A DNA stretch of 64,000 nucleotides from Odontocerum albicorne (taxonomy: Eukaryota > Arthropoda > Insecta > Trichoptera > Odontoceridae). The stretch covers positions 21,345,847 through 21,409,846 of the forward strand of contig OX463859.1 in the NCBI GenBank assembly GCA_949825065.1. Direction: 5' to 3'. Below are positions 23,025-34,530 of the stretch, in pieces. The translations under genes were made by a program, and so were the position numbers. Position 1 is the stretch's first letter, and every line of letters begins with the position of its first letter. A model generated the notes under the pieces. The model was not told the DNA's origin, did no database searches, and saw nothing but the letters and a program-made list of their open reading frames with translations.

Positions 23025-23580
23025 TGTCGAGATAAGCAGAGAGTATAGCGCTAGACTTTTTTAACACGATACATATCTTCTGCCTCTTCTACATCAATAC
23101 ATCTCATCATATAGCTCAATCGATTTCTCTGTTTTTTTTTTCATTTTCTTCTTTCAAAATACCATTTATTTGGTCCAACTATACTTTCCTTGGTATTCCT
23201 CTACCACACCTACCACTCACGTTTGCACTGTGTACTCGTATTTGTTAGTTTCTCTTCCTTCATTTTTTTATCATGCCCAAACCATCATATAATGATATTT
23301 TTCATCAAACTTAATATATCTATTATTCATAAGTTCAGATTCATTTCAAATTACATCAAACATTGTCACCCTATGTATTCTTCTCAGTGCACGTAACAAG
23401 ATTTACTCGGTTCCTATCAGTTTTTTTCTATATCCCCGTTTCCCTTACAAACATCAAAGTTGGTACTAAAATACTGTTGTGGAATATCTTTTTAGCAAAT
23501 GTTGATACTGTCCAGTTCAAATATATATGTTTTAGTACCGCATTGGCTTTGTTCCCTATTGCTACACGATCAATATCCCT
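23025..23580 (-). mobile_element. LINE tail A, minus strand
   Basis: Starts with the 3'-end complement near TCTCTGTCGAGATAAGCAGA and runs through TACATCAATACATCTCATCA (VEEAK/CMDV block), TTTGGTCCAACTATACTTTC (WxDQ block), AGTTCAGATTCATTTCAAAT and a GTCACCCTATGTATTC block (HGVT/RI region) up to TGTCCAGTTCAAATATA. Confidence 0.65.
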
Positions 23581-23744
23581 CGTGACTATTAACCCGTGAT
23601 AGTCTTAAATATCCCGAGAGAACTCTCAGATTAAACAACTTAAATAAATCAACACAATGCACAGTATAACAATACTGAAAGAAAAAAATCTTATATCCAA
23701 CCAATCAAATATAATTAATCAAAAACAAAATCAATGAAACTAAA

Positions 23745-23945
23745 AAAATGAGAAAAAATGGAAGTGAAATAACCTGTCCAATCAAGTCCTCAATGAGAAA
23801 ATTTCGGAAAACTGTTTTCCTGAACGCAACAACATCTTTATTAAAAATATCAAACCAGACATGTGGCTACCCAATTGTTGTAATTAAACGATTGATGAAT
23901 TACAACGGGAAATTTTGTTACAATTTGCTAATTAATTAATAAGTA
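23745..23945 (+). repeat. Decayed copy of the repeat carrying the 90-codon frame
   Basis: Shares CCTGAACGCAACAACATC, AAACCAGACATG, CCCAATTGTTGTAATTAA and TGATGAATTACAA with the frame at 21937-22209, with indels. Confidence 0.5.
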
Positions 23946-24174
23946 AAAAGGTATATAAACTTGCACTGGTTGTATCATCTTCCTGAACTTCCTCTAGACT
24001 ATGTATCCAGACTCGGTAATAAACCCATCCAGGCAGGTATGTACGTAAATGTACGTACGGGCACATGTAATCGCAATGTGAACATATTGCCATCAAATGA
24101 GCACTCTAGTCCGTGATATTTTGATAGAATTGATTTGTTGAAAGGAAAATACGAAAAAAGAGAAACGATAGAAC

Positions 24175-24590
24175 ACAATTGATATATTTTATGTTAAAAA
24201 ATATGAATTAAGTAAAAAAAAATTAAGGTGGTTTGGAGATATCTAACAAATCGTAAGTTTTAAAATTGGAATATTCACGCTACGCAGTAACTTTTGCATA
24301 AGTATTATGTTTAATTTTTACATCACGGTCACAGTATGTTTTGTTTCATTTTCGGTTTCACAGCATTAGCAAATTTTATCATGTTTAAGACGCGTTCACA
24401 TACAATATAACGACAATAATTCTGAAACCAAAGTTAGATATTTGGAAGAAATGGCTTTAAAATAATTAATTCATTACATGTATTTCCATTCAAGTGTTAA
24501 ATTGAACATGTAAATATTTATTTGGTGATAGATGAATTAGAGTATTATAACTCATTTGTATGAGAGGTGCGAAGAGAAAGATCTGAGAAT
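24175..24590 (+). repeat. Interspersed repeat R5, copy 1
   Basis: Closely parallels 28965-29385: AAGGTGGTTTGGAGATATCT, AAAATTGGAATATTCACG, AGTATGTTTTGTTTCATTTT, TTCACAGCATTAG, ATTCTGAAACCA and AGAAAGATCTGAGAA in the same order. No terminal repeats identified, no frame. Confidence 0.7.
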
Positions 24591-24659
24591 CAATGTTGCG
24601 AATTCCATAGAAAAGTGTGAAAGGAAAAGTACACGTGATAGGAATCAAAATCAAAAAGG

Positions 24660-25185
24660 CACCAAAATATATTCTTGAATATGAGTATCAAAATCTGTTA
24701 AGATGATGGTCCATAACAGCATTTTAGTACCGAAGGAGTTGAATAAATCTTGTAGAAATGCGCTCATTAATAATAATACAGGGGGTGACAATGTATGCCA
24801 GAAAACGGTATGAAGGGATTAAGAAGGAATGTGAATTTAAGACTGATTGATGTGTTAAACAAAATAAAGATACCACTATGAGACGGTTTAAGCATGTATA
24901 ATTATGGATAAAGAAAGATTAACAAAATAAATATAATGTGCTAAAGAGTAGAAGGCATCGTAGAAAAAGACCAAGGGAAGTAAAGTGGGATCAAGTGAAT
25001 GATATTTTTACTGAAGGAAATCTGGAATGTCAGAGGGATCGTAGGAGTTGTATAAGAAGTTATATGGGTGTAGAATAGTTGAAGGATGTGTGTCAACATA
25101 AGAACCTCTGGCGCTTTGTCTTCTCTGCCTACACTGACAGAGAGGTAGCGTGATTGTATTTATGCATAGACGATAGAGACGTTGG
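24660..25185 (+). mobile_element. LINE tail A, long copy
   Basis: Contains in order: a region reading KMMVHNSILVPKEL, MRSLIIIQG-like decay, ARKRYEGIKKECEFK, RRFKHV, a KSRRHRRKRPREVKWDQVND stretch, FTEGNLECQRDRRSCIRSYM and the SAYTDRE end, with frameshifts. The 3' end is TAGCGTGATTGTATTTATGC. Confidence 0.7.
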
Positions 25186-25941
25186 TGCGCCTGATTGGTG
25201 AAAATATGTATATAACGCAGTTAAAATTAAATTTAATTTAAACTAATCTCTTTTTAATCCTTTCATAACCTTTATATATGTATTTTCAATAATTTCGTAA
25301 GAAGTATTTTGAGTTATGTATATTTTTTTCGAGTTATGTATAACATATTTGAGTAATGTATAATTTCGTAAGAAGTATTTGAGTTATATATCCTTACAAT
25401 GGCGTGGATCGAAAATCAGTGACATAAATGAAATTATATTTTGTATGTGGCAAGCAGAAATGGAAGAAAGAAAGGGGTGGAGTTGTGGAAAAGGCCATAA
25501 TGCAATTAAAACGGGCTTAATCAAGACTCGGTTGCTGAAAGTCAATTACAAACTGTTGAAAATGCATTTTTAAATTGACAATGCACTCAGGGGTGTATTA
25601 TAAAATTATTGAGGAGTTTTTCTCATCTTTTGTAACCGCAAGACATTATCCAAAAATTACATGCAGTTTTTTCAACTTTATTTATTTCAAATACATATAC
25701 CTTATTTCAGAAAATGTATTCCGAAATAAATATTCAAAATTACATGCGTCAAATTGGTACTTGTATCATATTTATTGCATTACAATTTTATTGCATATTT
25801 AACAATTTGGCGGGCAAGTAACCGAACGGTTGTTTCTTTCAATAAATCATGAAGACGTTAAAACAACTTGTGCCAAAATCCAGAATGAGACACTGGTCGG
25901 GAATCGAATTTGGAGCTCCCAAGTTTCGAATTCATTGGGAA

Positions 25942-25993
25942 GAACTCGTAGGCCATGTTTGTTAATGACTTAACAAACATGGCCTACGAGTTC
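25942..25993. repeat. Perfect 23-bp inverted repeat
   Basis: Arm at 25942-25964 (GAACTCGTAGGCCATGTTTG then TTA) is perfectly reverse-complemented at 25971-25993, loop 6 bases. A 32-bp tandem array follows directly. Confidence 0.9.
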
Positions 25994-25998
25994 ATCGA

Positions 25999-26088
25999 CC
26001 TTTTTTTATATGGTAATTGACCTTTATGAACCTTTTTTTATATGGTAATTGACCTTTATGAACCTTTTTTTATATGGTAATTGACCTT
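25999..26088 (+). repeat. Tandem repeat, 32 bp x 2.8
   Basis: Units of CCTTTTTTTATATGGTAATT plus GACCTTTATGAA. Confidence 0.9.
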
Positions 26089-26219
26089 GGTTAAAATAAA
26101 TACATCTTTTAAAATATAAACAAATAATTCATTTTTTATATCAATGTACTACGTAAATAATTGTCCTGAAACGATAGATGGACTTAGGACAATTTGAAAT
26201 GAAAATAAGTTTCAGAGAT

Positions 26220-26720
26220 ATAAGCCATCAACTTTTTAATTTTATTACAATATATAGTCTTTTATCGACGATTAAAAAGGTTACTAAAGAACTACTCAAA
26301 TTAGAATTTTGAGTATGCATGAATACAAATACAACTTGTCACCAAAATTATAAACATTTACATGAATCATATACAGAAGATATCGAAATAAAGTACGCAC
26401 ATGCATACCAAACAAACACATAAATTAAAAACTTGAGTCAGGTCAAGGCTTAGGTAATAAAAAGCCCTACATACAAAAATAAAGGTAAAAATATTGTAAT
26501 ATAAGAAAATAATAAAAATATGCATACAATCGATCCACCTCAATACGAAAAAAACACCAAACATCAACAAATTTACAGATATCTCAAAAAGTTTGAGAAA
26601 AAAAAGCCAACGAAAAAAAAAATCAACGAATATCACGTCATAGCGTTGGATTAATGGTTCAGACAAACAAAAAATGTTCTCTAGGAGAACTTTTAAATGA
26701 ATTTAGACTGTCACCAAATA
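26220..26720 (-). repeat. Interspersed repeat R6, minus-strand copy
   Basis: Its reverse complement aligns with 58940-59445: TCAAACTTTTTGAGATATCT, GGATCGATTGTATGCATATT, ATGATTCATGTAAATGTTTA, CTCAAAATTCTAATTTGAGT and AACCTTTTTAAT blocks in order. The 99-codon hydrophobic frame here reads similarly to one at 59019-59288 (both contain KLFEISV and WIDC), but this follows from the shared DNA. Confidence 0.65.
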
Positions 26721-27082
26721 TGCCCAAGACTGAACATAGTCATTACCCAATCGGTGCAATATGGGTACGGGGGACATTGAGTAATAGTCAGTTCTACAGC
26801 TCTCGCACCGGAACATATCATATCCTATACATAGTCTCGTCCTTCTCGAATGGTTTGGTCTCATGTAACATACTTTCAATCGAGACATACCCCCACTAAT
26901 ATGAGGGCGAACCCTTCCGTGACAATCCCAGATATATACTATATATTGGGTGTTAACATAAGTTGAGTCTGTTTTTTTTTTCAATTTAAAAATGAGCACC
27001 AAAAGTAAAACAAAATGGTAAAGATTATACGTCATTCGAAAGAAAATTTTCTGCTCTACAAGGTATTGTGTTTGCTTTTACG

Positions 27083-27400
<318 letters not shown>

Positions 27401-27464
27401 ATTTGATTACAAGCCTTCAAAACGGAATGTCAAGTAGACGAAAGTGAGCATTTTCGACACCTCC

Positions 27465-27753
27465 TGTGGACTTCTATGAGGACCGCTTAAACCATATTAT
27501 TCATGAAAATTCCCTTTAAACCACCGTAGTATTGCCTGAACAGATGAATTGTAGTCATATGACTGTATACCACTATGTTAAATCAATGGAAAAAATCCAG
27601 AAGTTCGGCGCTTGGGTTCCACATGTTTTGAGTGAAAACAACAAAAGTCAACGTTCGACAATTTCTGCTGGTTTGCTCGCGCGTCATCGAGCTACGCATG
27701 GTCACAAGCAAAAGTTCCTTTACCGCATCATTACTGGTGATGAAAAATTTTTG
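27465..27753 (+). pseudogene. Mariner transposase fragment, plus strand
   Basis: Reads VDFYEDRLNHIIHENSL, stop, then LPEQMNCSHMTVYHYVKSM, KIQKFGAWVPHVLSENNKS, QRSTISAGLLARHRATHGHK, FLYRIITGDEK. These are the linker, second helix-turn-helix and the first catalytic Asp (TGDEK) of a mariner transposase of another lineage than the one at 2073-3087. It stops at TGDEK, where the inverted second arm begins. The rest of the catalytic domain is absent. Confidence 0.88.
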
Positions 27754-27990
27754 AAGGGGATCTTCATGAACAATATGGTTTCAGCGGTCCTTATCGAAGT
27801 CCACTGGTCGTCCGGAACGCTCCATGTCTTTCAGGTCGAAATTACCGTATTTGAAATGCAAAAACCATCGACGAGCTGTCCTTTCATTCATAGCATCTTC
27901 ACCGTACACTTCGCAAATATCGCGCGCAGCTTTATTTCCTCGATTGAACGCGAATAAAAGGAGGTGTCGAAAATGCTCACTTTCGTCTAC
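27750..27990 (-). pseudogene. Mariner transposase N-terminus, minus strand (inverted arm)
   Basis: On the minus strand reads FNRGNKAARDICEVYGEDAM, NERTARRWFLHFKYGNFDL, KDMERSGRPVDFDKDR, stop, NHIVHEDPLQ: the first helix-turn-helix of a mariner transposase. The VDF-DR region overlaps what the plus-strand fragment also carries, which proves an inverted duplication and not a simple break. Confidence 0.88.
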
Positions 27991-28304
27991 TAGACATTCA
28001 ATTTTGAAGGCTTGTAATCAAATAAAATAATATATGTAACGTAAGAGCAAACACAATATCTTATAGAGCAGAAAATTTTCTTTTGAATGACGCATAACAT
28101 TTACCATTTTGTTTTACTTTTGGGGCTCATTATAAAATTTGGAAAAAACGGACACAACTTATGTTAACACCTAATATTTTAAACCATACCTGTGGAAAAC
28201 TAAAATAAAATAATAAGAAATAACCAGTTTATACAATTATCAACACAATAAACTTTCCAGTTTATTTTTAACTGAAGATTTTTTCTATCCCTTCAAGAAG
28301 ACAA

Positions 28305-28510
28305 TATCAATGGTCTAGTTGGTAAAACGTCTTTAAATATGGAGGTTTTGGTTCAATTCTCGGTGGGACAATAAAAAAAGTACCGCCCTTATTTCTTATT
28401 TAATTAATTTTTCAACATTGGGTCCGTTGAAACAAATTGCCATGTGACAAAAAGGCTACAAGGTTTTTCTTAATACAACAAAAGTGTAACCAGAAATATG
28501 GTGGGAGGAA
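28305..28510 (+). repeat. SINE-1 copy
   Basis: ATGGTCTAGTTGGTAAAACG (box A), GGTTCAATTCTCGGTGGGAC (box B region), then the body and AACAAATTGCCATG, ACAACAAAAGTGTAACCAG. Confidence 0.65.
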
Positions 28511-28613
28511 GGTAAAATGTTTAAAGAAAAATAAATTAAACAGAATAAAGGAAATAAACAGAGCATTATGTTGTTTATAGTTAAGGCATTAACGTTGTGG
28601 AGGTTTAAAGTCA

Positions 28614-28810
28614 TTGTAATTTATTTTTATCAAACACTGTTTATTCCATTTTTTGTGACGGTATAACCCTACCGGTTTTAAGGCTTTCACTTCATCTTCA
28701 GGGGAGCGCAAACAAGACTCCCTGAAGATGAGGTGAAAGCCTTGAAACCGTCAGGGTTATACCTTCACAAAAAAGTGGAATAAACAGTGTTTGATAAAAA
28801 TAAATTACAA
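28614..28810. repeat. Large near-perfect palindrome, about 90-bp arms
   Basis: The arm from TTGTAATTTATTTTTATCAA through ACTGTTTATTCCATTTTTTG, CTTTCACTTCATCTTCAGGG is matched in reverse by CCCTGAAGATGAGGTGAAAG through AGTGGAATAAACAGTGTTTG to AATAAATTACAA. The spacer is about a dozen bases. There are a few substitutions and one short indel between arms. No coding capacity; a fold-back element or an inverted duplication. Confidence 0.9.
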
Positions 28811-28964
28811 ATCATTATATTACACTTTCGTTGTACAGAATAAACTAGCGATGTATTGTAATGTGGCAAACTTTTCCAAAAACTGGAAAGATGTTATAAA
28901 TACCGAAAATGGAAAACAGATCTTTCCCAAAAAGTCTGGTACCAACCAGAATATTACTCACAAC

Positions 28965-29385
28965 TATATACTTTATGTTAAAAATATGAATCTGAATTAA
29001 GATAACAATAACGAACTTTAAGGTGGTTTGGAGATATCTCACAAATTGGAGGTTTCAAAATTGGAATGTTCACGTTACGTAGTTACTTCTGTATCTGTGT
29101 TTTGTATCATTTTTAAATCACAGTAACATTATGTTTTGTTTCGTTTACCGCTTCACAGCATTAGACGAATTTGTTCAAATTTAAAAAACGTTTATGTATA
29201 CCTCTAATAATTTAGAAACCATAGCTGGATGTTCGGAAAAATTACTTTTGAATAATTGATCCATCAGATGTATTTACACGCAAGGATTAAAGAAAAACTA
29301 ATAAATATTTCTTGAACGATATATAAATTACAGATTATGAAAAGTTTATTGTTTGACAGATGCTAAGAGAAAGATTCATGAATTA
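28965..29385 (+). repeat. Interspersed repeat R5, copy 2
   Basis: See the copy at 24175: AAGGTGGTTTGGAGATATCT, CAAAATTGGAATGTTCACG, TATGTTTTGTTTCGTTTACC, CTTCACAGCATTAGAC, AATAATTTAGAAACCATAG and AGAAAGATTCATGAA. Confidence 0.7.
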
Positions 29386-29389
29386 TTTT

Positions 29390-30409
29390 TTTTATAAAAT
29401 CTATAAAGGAATAAAACAGTTTAGTGTATTTAATATGAGGTTGTTGCTTGAAAGCCCATGGCATGTACTATGTTCAACCAACCATTAGCAAAAAAAAAAT
29501 GAAATAAATAGTCACTTAATTTTAAAAGGCATCCTAAAACGGATTATCTTCAAATGTTTCCTGAAGCTACATCAAATATTGAAAGATATATATGTGTAAT
29601 GTAAATAGTAAGCTTTTTTGGAAAATATTAATAAGTTATATATTGTTTTATAATTGTTAATGTGTTATGTAAAGGATATTCAAATGTCACTTATTTTTTT
29701 AATAAATAATTTTAAATTAGTATCTCTCCCATTCACCCTGCAACAAAGTGTCTCGATATTATTCAACAGTGTGTGTGCGTGTTTTTTTAGTCATACGCAT
29801 ACATTCAAACCCACAAAATCCGAAGACAGCCGGGTCTTTGGTCGGTCGTACGTCTATAGATTGTAAACCCGTTTTCTTAACGAAAAGAAAAAAAATCAGA
29901 CACAAGACACTTAAACAAAAACCAAATAAAAACTTTTCAGCGTATTCGAAAGAAAATTTAACTTTTTTACCCATTCTCTTTTTATTACAAAATTGTTTCA
30001 ACATTTTTTCAGCAGTGAGACTTCTTGAAATTTAAGTGTGACTCGAAACCAACGAATCCTTTGAACAGTAAATAAGGGTTTTCTAAAATGAACCTAAAAA
30101 TTTTCTTCAATTCAATTCTTGTTCCTGTAAATTTTCAAAACTTTTCGACTAACGTTCTTGATTTCGATGGTTATCCTTGTGGATTGCGTGTTTTTACTTA
30201 TACGTTTTGCGTACGGGTTACTGACCTCGGTCTACTGGCTTCAGTTTGACTTAGGGCTATCATATAAACTGACTTGGGACGCACACACATTGGGTTAGTG
30301 GTGGAAATTTCGGTGGCACATTGTACAAAAGAATCACTAATAAATAATAGACCGATATAATAAATTTGGAAAGCTGTATGAAAATAACATAATAAATATT
30401 ACGCAAATG
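29390..30409. other. Intergenic, nothing recognised
   Basis: AT-rich. Frames up to 95 codons on both strands at 29654-30035 show no motif. Confidence 0.35.
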
Positions 30410-30573
30410 AGTATTGTATTAGAATATACAACCTTGCGGGTTTATTTCCAAGTGGCAATTTCTTACGACCAATCTGAAATATGTTAAAGAGGCCTGAAGG
30501 GAAAGCCAGACTTCACAATAACCTTCGAGCTGGAAGACAGATGTTTTATCAACTATAACATAGAGGTCGTAAT
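30410..30573 (-). repeat. SINE-1 copy, minus strand
   Basis: GCGGGTTTATTTCCAAGTGG, AAATATGTTAAAGAGGCCTG, CCAGACTTCACAATAACC and GCTGGAAGACAGATGTTTTA, reverse of SINE-1; the box B region is lost. Confidence 0.6.
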
Positions 30574-30821
30574 TATAAGACAATATTTATTTATTAGGCC
30601 TTTAATTGCATAAAGATACAATCTGCATATTTATTGCCCCGCGACAGTCTCTTTCAACCGACCAGACGCAGGAGATATACATGTGCAAATTGCCAGTTGA
30701 AAGGTTAATTGACAGTTTTTAGGTTACTCTTAAACATATAAAAAACATCGAAATAGGTCAGAGAAATTGCATATAAAATGTAAACGACTACCCTCTTTCC
30801 TTCCCTTTACTTAGAGGCAAT

Positions 30822-31025
30822 AATAGGCGTGACTTATTTGGTAAGGTCGTTGTCTTTTGACCCAGGGGTTACAGGTTTAATTCCTATTGGAACTCAATAT
30901 ATTTTGAAAAGGGTTCCAGTCTTGTTTATATTAAGGCTTCTTACCTGTTTTTTTTGGTTGGTTGGAATAAATTGCCACAATACAATAAACTCACTATACA
31001 ACAAAATTGTAGTATAATAAATAAA
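30822..31025 (+). repeat. SINE-1 copy
   Basis: GGCGTGACTTATTTGGTAAG, GGTTACAGGTTTAATTCC, GGTTGGTTGGAATAAATTGC, AATAAACTCACTATACAACA and AATTGTAGTATAATAAATAA. Confidence 0.7.
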
Positions 31026-31029
31026 TGGA

Positions 31030-31477
31030 AATCAAATATATAATGGTTTAGTTGATGCGCTCCTGCGGCAATTTTTGAGGTGTCTGTCAAAGGGAGAGAT
31101 TGCTAAGTGTTCTTGGGTCGAACAGTAATATATGATATAGTCTTTTTAGATGTTCAATAGCTAAAGGTTCTTCGATGTAATTTTGATCGTTTTTTTCTCT
31201 ACCAAATCTTAATTGGTCTTGTGAACTCTACGACTCTGGAACGTACGACCTATGAATACGACGCTGACCTACGACTCTGGAACTTAACGTATTTTAGCGT
31301 TCCCTCACGCTCTCTTAGAAGACTTGATTTGTTTAGTGTTAGCTACACTTATGAGTAGTAGTAACATAAACATCTATAACTCAGTTGCAAGAATATGCTG
31401 AGAAGACACTGCGGTAGCTGACTAATAGGAAACAAAGTCAATGGGGCACTTAGACATTTATACAACTTTGATGTATT
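31030..31477. other. Intergenic, nothing recognised
   Basis: No gene. The phrase ACGACTCTGGAACxTA occurs twice (31228-31245 and 31267-31285). Confidence 0.35.
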
Positions 31478-31875
31478 GAAGTAAAACGTGGAAAAAAGAA
31501 AAAAAAAAAAAAGGGGGGGGACAATGTATGATAGAATTCGGAATGAAGTGATTAGTTATATATGTGAACGTAAGGCTTATGTTTTGAACCCAGATTTTTT
31601 AAAAAGGATTCTAGTCTGGTTAACACTTAGGGCCTATAAAAACATCTTTCTGATTGGTTGGAAGAGATTGCCACATGGCAATAAACTCGCCAGGTTATAA
31701 AAAAAGAACACTGGGATGGTTAGGGCACGTGGAACGAATGAATTAGTTGAACACATGGTAGATCAAGTATGAGTGGATCAAGTGACTGATATTTTAAAAG
31801 AAGGAAATGTGAGAAGTAAGAGAAATCGTATGTATATATATATATACACATATATGTGTATGTGTGTATCTTGTA
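31478..31875 (+). mobile_element. LINE tail A interrupted by a SINE-1 3' part
   Basis: Left part: ACAATGTATGATAGAATTCG (TMYDRIRNE, the RT C-terminal region) and ISYICERKAYVLN. Right part from about 31705: LGWLGHVERMN, then VDQV, DILKEGNVRSKRNR and a TATATA/TGTGTG microsatellite near the end. Between them (about 31585-31702) lies a SINE-1 body and end without tRNA head (GAAGAGATTGCCACATGGCA, AATAAACTCGCCAGG). Confidence 0.7.
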
Positions 31876-31997
31876 GACAGGAAAATCTGGTGGTATGGTA
31901 TTTCTCCATACACTTTCTAGCTTGTTCAGGCAGGAAATATTTGAATCTTAGTGGTATGAAATCTTGAATCAATTACATTTTTATTTGTTCAGGAGTC

Positions 31998-32380
31998 ATA
32001 CTCGTACATACAGATATGCTATCACGTCGTATCCCTATTGGGGTAAACAGAAATGAGAGAGCTCCAAACATTCCTATCGCGACACACATATCATATTTCG
32101 CCTCTTCTACATCAATCTCACACAGCTCCTACGATTCCTCTGACCTTTTACGTTTCCTGTTTTCAAAATATCGTACACTTAATCCAACCATACTTTTCTT
32201 AGTCTTTCTCTACCACGTCTTCCATTAAAATTAACACGTATATTTGTTTGGCTAGTATTTCTTCATTCATTCGTTCCACGTGCCTAGGAGTCACTTTGTG
32301 GAAATCCACAATTAATATAATTAAAATCAAATACTTGGCTTCGTTCACTTCTACTATTCAAAAGATATTGTTCCTCCCAG
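31998..32380 (-). mobile_element. LINE tail A, minus strand
   Basis: Plus strand shows ACATACAGATATGCTATCAC, CCTATTGGGGTAAACAG, CACATATCATATTTCGCCTC, TCTACATCAATCTCACA and AATCCAACCATAC, then the CATTCGTTCCACGTGCCTAG block, all complements of tail A blocks. Confidence 0.65.
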
Positions 32381-32428
32381 GTGAGTTAGTTAAACTAAAT
32401 TATTTTCTACGAGTTCTTACATTGTCCA

Positions 32429-32600
32429 TGGTCTTATGAGGAATAAAGTAAGAAGTGACTATATTTATGTTATCTATGGTCTTATGGGGAATAAATTAAG
32501 AAGTGACTATACTTATGTTATATTTGGTCTTATGGGGAATAAAGTAAGAAGTGGCTGTAATTATATTATCTATGGTCTTATGGGTAATATGATACTTGTA
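32429..32600 (+). repeat. Tandem repeat, 48 bp x 3.5
   Basis: Units start TGGTCTTATG at 32429, 32477, 32525 and 32573; inner block AATAAAGTAAGAAGTGACTA. Confidence 0.93.
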
Positions 32601-32607
32601 AATAATG

Positions 32608-32820
32608 ACTTACGCGGTCAAGTTGGTTAGACGCGTTTATTTTAGCCGGGGAGTAACGAGTTCGATTTTCGTTGGTACCTAAATTAAGAAAAATGGTTTT
32701 AACTTAAAACCTCTCCGTTATTTTAATTTAAGACCGTCTAGTTTTAACTTAAAATCTCTGTAACTTATTTTTAGTTTGCAATAAACCCGCCAGCTTATAC
32801 TGTCACTATCAAAAGTGTTA
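32608..32820 (+). repeat. SINE-1 copy
   Basis: CGCGGTCAAGTTGGTTAGAC, CGAGTTCGATTTTCGTTGG, TTTTAACTTAAAATCTCTG and AATAAACCCGCCAGCTTATA. The next copy follows with almost no gap. Confidence 0.7.
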
Positions 32821-32821
32821 A

Positions 32822-33020
32822 ACTGAAGACCTCTGTGTCCTGGTTGGTAAAACGCCTGTTTTTCGATCCGGAGGTTGCGGGTTTGATTCCCGCTGGATCC
32901 CAGTTTTAAAAAAATGGGTCTGCAGTCTAGTTTTCACTTAAGACCTCATAAACATATTTTTGGTTTGTTTGAAGAGCTTGCCACGTGACAATACTCCCAT
33001 AAGATTGTAGTATACCATAT
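32822..33020 (+). repeat. SINE-1 copy, best head-to-body example
   Basis: CCTCTGTGTCCTGGTTGGTA and GGTTGCGGGTTTGATTCCCG (strong box B), GGATCCCAGTTTTAAAAAA, GGTCTGCAGTCTAGTTTTCA, CTTAAGACCTCATAAACAT, GAAGAGCTTGCCACGTGACA. Confidence 0.75.
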
Positions 33021-33204
33021 ATGAATAAAGTTTTAATCATGAATCACTCGAGCGCTGTTATAGCTGCCAAGCGTAATTTGTTGAATACTACTGGATTCGA
33101 GTCCCGACTTAGAGCGGACTTGATGAGAGTTTGCTCTCTAAATGGCGCTTTATAAAACTGAATTGTCCTTTGAATTGAAATTGAATTGTATAATAACATA
33201 CAAT

Positions 33205-33305
33205 ACAACATTGTAACCTTTCATCCAGACATAGACACTAATCTGCACCAGTCTTATTTGGTTGGTTGAAAGAGATTGCCATATGGCAATATACTTTTTA
33301 TTATT
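33205..33305 (+). repeat. SINE-1 3' part
   Basis: GGTTGGTTGAAAGAGATTGC and CATATGGCAATATAC, preceded by TTTCATCCAGACATAGACAC. Confidence 0.5.
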
Positions 33306-33837
33306 TAACAATAGAGTTCAATAAATGTCAACTCTTACGTCCCACTTTGTTAATGTCCAATTCTCCAATCCATTAGATAAGACAAGTATGGCCAATGACG
33401 TAAATTTGACATTTCAAAAAGGTTGCTTTGTTGTCCGTATTTAGCTTGAACCAACTTAAATGTATTGTTATTTTTTTTTCATGGATTGAAAACGTTGTAT
33501 AAGCCTTTACGCATAACCCCAGTTTCCCCATCCCCTAGTGCGGGGTTCGGATTAAAAAAAAAAACTTTATTGGAAAATTTTAATATGCGATCCATATACA
33601 AACTAGTGCGTTACAATTGCAGGTTCCCCTATTTTCCGTTTTGAATGCGTTTCCCCCTTTGTTTATCTTTTTACTTCTTCAGCCTCTAATTGCGCAACTC
33701 TCCCCAACAATGAACTATTTCACTATAATAAACTAATGCCGAAGGGGAGAAATACGAACCCTTTTACTATTTAAAAACTATTTCCAGTTATGTGAAAATG
33801 TAACGGAGTGGAACATTGATATAATTACTGAGTTGTA

Positions 33838-34225
33838 TTCGGTTTACAAAATCACAAGTTATTTAATATATAATTCGATTTACAAAATCACGCATTCAAG
33901 TTACTTACATTTACAAAATTCTGCATAATAGTTAATTTCATTTACAAAATTAAGCATTTTATTTAGTTCGATTCACAAAATCACTCAATAAATTTAGTTC
34001 AATTTATATAATCACAGATTTTATTTGGTTTCCTTTACAAAACACATTTTATAGTTAATTCCATTTACAAAATTACGCATTCGATTTAGTTTGTTTTACA
34101 AAATCAAGTAATGTATTAAGTTCAATTTATACAATCACGCATTAAATTTTGATTACATTTACAAAATCAATAATTATATTTGATTCGATTTATAAAAAAT
34201 AGATTTACAAAATTAAAATTAAAAT
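33838..34225 (+). repeat. Degenerate minisatellite, about 40-bp unit, about 9 copies
   Basis: The phrase TTCGATTTACAAAATCACGC and variants recur every 38-45 bases. Similar but weaker copies resume at 34855-34955 and 35300-35410, on the far sides of two LINE insertions. Confidence 0.75.
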
Positions 34226-34242
34226 TCGATTTACAAAAAATT

Positions 34243-34530
34243 CGTGATAGAGTACGAAACACAGAAATCCGAAGGACGTGCGAAGTTGAAGGTATTGTCA
34301 GATGGGGACGACTGAGAAGAAGGTTCTGGAACGAACACGTATCCAGAATGGCGGAACCAAGAGCCGTAAGAATGGCCAGGGACAGTATCCCTCAATCAAG
34401 CAGACCTCCAGGACGACCTCCTAAAAGATGGAAAGACAGCTGGCAGTCGACGTCACAAGAGGCAAACAATGATGCAGGATCATAACAGGCCAACAGGCCT
34501 AAAATAATAATAAGAAGAAGACTTACTGTA
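34243..34530 (+). mobile_element. LINE tail B, plus strand
   Basis: Open frame: RDRVRNTEIRRTCEVEGIVR, WGRLRRRFWNEHVSRMAEP, ARDSIPQSSRPPGRPPKRWK, DSWQSTSQEAN. This is the end of a non-LTR reverse transcriptase. The 3' end is AATAATAATAAGAAGAAGA. 5'-truncated and inserted into the 40-bp minisatellite. Confidence 0.85.

Noticed and set aside
26703..27035. 110-codon minus-strand frame
   Set aside because: Contains some plausible peptide text (near RLGNDY and CHGRVRPHISGG) but no family I can support; left unassigned.
27765..27957. Continuation of the plus-strand mariner frame after TGDEK
   Set aside because: These residues are the antisense reading of the inverted N-terminal arm, not transposase sequence.
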